Of a stretch of 6,092 bases of DNA, positions 5,727-6,092 are shown piece after piece (position 1 is the first letter of the stretch; each line of letters starts with the position of its first letter). The DNA comes from an uncultured Mucilaginibacter sp. (GTDB lineage Bacteria > Bacteroidota > Bacteroidia > Sphingobacteriales > Sphingobacteriaceae): the NCBI GenBank assembly GCA_903885865.1, contig CAISKH010000687.1, positions 1 through 6,092 of the forward strand, written 5' to 3'. A program made the position numbers and the translations under genes. The notes beneath the pieces were generated by a model. The model searched no databases, had not been told where the DNA came from, and worked only from the letters and a program-made list of their open reading frames with translations.

Positions 5727-5785
5727 AGTTGGCAGTTATTAGTTAGCAGTAGTCCCTGCTCACTGCAAACTTATAACTGCTAACT
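5727..5785. repeat. Inverted array of 7-bp repeats (heptamer-phased hairpin element 2)
   Basis: The left arm has AGT at 5727, 5734, 5741 and 5748, giving units AGTTGGC, AGTTATT, AGTTAGC and AGTAGTC. The right arm has ACT at 5762, 5769, 5776 and 5783, giving ACTGCAA, ACTTATA, ACTGCTA and ACTTAAT. The 24-base arms 5727-5750 and 5762-5785 form 21 Watson-Crick pairs and one G-T pair around an 11-nt loop (5751-5761). It sits 10 bp beyond the stop codon of the right-hand gene and directly against the terminator hairpin, so it would be transcribed as part of that gene's 3' UTR. The unit sequence differs from element 1 but period and layout agree. Confidence 0.8.
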
Positions 5786-5795
5786 TAATAACCTA

Positions 5796-6092
5796 TTACT
5801 TATGAAAAGTACCATCAAGCAGGTTAATATAATACAATACAGTACCAACAGTTAACTTAGCCGAGGTGCCGCCGGTAAATGTAATAGTACCGGTATAGCT
5901 AAATGTGCCCTTGGCCGAAGTACCGCTTATGGTAATGGTAGCGGTGCCGCTAACAATAGCACGGCCCGGTTTGCTCAGCATAAGGTTGGTAACCTTAATA
6001 TCAATACTGCTGGCGCCGCTGGCCTTAGTGTCAACCTTCGAGGTAAACGAGCCCTTACGGATATACTCGCCGTTAATTACAAAGTTGGTGGC
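5796..6092 (-). CDS. Thr/Gly/Ser-rich, probably beta-sheet protein of unknown function, 3' part only
   Basis: The reverse-strand frame is open from the window edge to a TAA at 5798, giving the last 98 residues; the start lies outside, and the internal ATG at 5981 is unlikely to be the real start because the frame continues upstream with similar composition. The visible part alternates hydrophobic and Thr/Ser/Gly residues (SGTATITISGTSAKGTFSY, residues 47-65 of the fragment), typical of beta strands in exported or surface proteins. An internal near-repeat is visible: TITISGTSAK (52-61) and TITFTGGTSAK (69-79). There are no cysteines and no membrane span; it ends INLLDGTFHK. The composition would fit a secreted protein or lipoprotein, but the N-terminus needed to decide is missing. 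I do not recognise the family. It is followed by the heptamer inverted repeat and a terminator, so it is the last gene of its transcript. Confidence 0.75.
   Translation of the reverse strand, partial: ATNFVINGEYIRKGSFTSKVDTKASGASSIDIKVTNLMLSKPGRAIVSGTATITISGTSAKGTFSYTGTITFTGGTSAKLTVGTVLYYINLLDGTFHK

Noticed and set aside
5796..5981. A complete 61-residue gene starting at the ATG at 5981
   Set aside because: The frame stays open to the window edge at 6092 with the same Thr/Ser/Gly-rich composition, so this Met (in VTNLMLSKPG) is internal to a longer protein.

Overview
The window looks like chromosomal DNA of a Bacteroidota species, most likely family Sphingobacteriaceae (Mucilaginibacter/Pedobacter-like). 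The reasons are the long (about 830-residue) YfhO-type membrane protein, a DUF4834-type small protein, gene starts without Shine-Dalgarno sequences, several matches to the Bacteroidota -7 promoter element TAnnTTTG, and moderate G+C. The genus is inferred from protein style, not proven.

Left third (1-2431) is the edge of an exopolysaccharide or surface-polysaccharide cluster. On the minus strand is the 5' part of a WcaB-like serine-acetyltransferase-family gene (1-254, cut by the window edge). Divergent from it is a two-gene plus-strand unit: a GT4-type glycosyltransferase resembling WcaC (408-1676) and a GT2-type glycosyltransferase resembling WcaE (1673-2431), sharing a 4-bp ATGA overlap. 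Their divergent intergenic region carries an inverted array of 7-bp repeats. A strong bidirectional terminator (2443-2481) closes this unit.

Middle and right (2483-5592) is a minus-strand unit read right to left: a DUF4834-like single-span membrane protein (5335-5592), a three-span small membrane protein starting one base after it (5052-5333), and a large YfhO-family polytopic membrane protein (2483-4969). It converges on the polysaccharide genes. A TATATTTG element stands before the first gene, and a second possible promoter stands before the YfhO gene.

Right edge (5593-6092) holds the promoter region of that unit, a second strong bidirectional hairpin terminator (5696-5725), a second inverted array of 7-bp repeats (5727-5785), and the 3' part of a minus-strand gene for a Thr/Gly/Ser-rich, probably beta-sheet protein of unknown function (5796-6092, cut by the window edge).

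The common theme is cell-surface glycan chemistry: sugar transfer and acetylation on the left, and a GT-C-like membrane protein of the type linked to envelope glycosylation in the middle. The least explained items are the two heptamer-phased inverted repeat elements, which differ in sequence but share one architecture, and the two small membrane proteins packed ahead of the YfhO gene. No rRNA, tRNA, CRISPR array, insertion sequence or prophage gene was seen.
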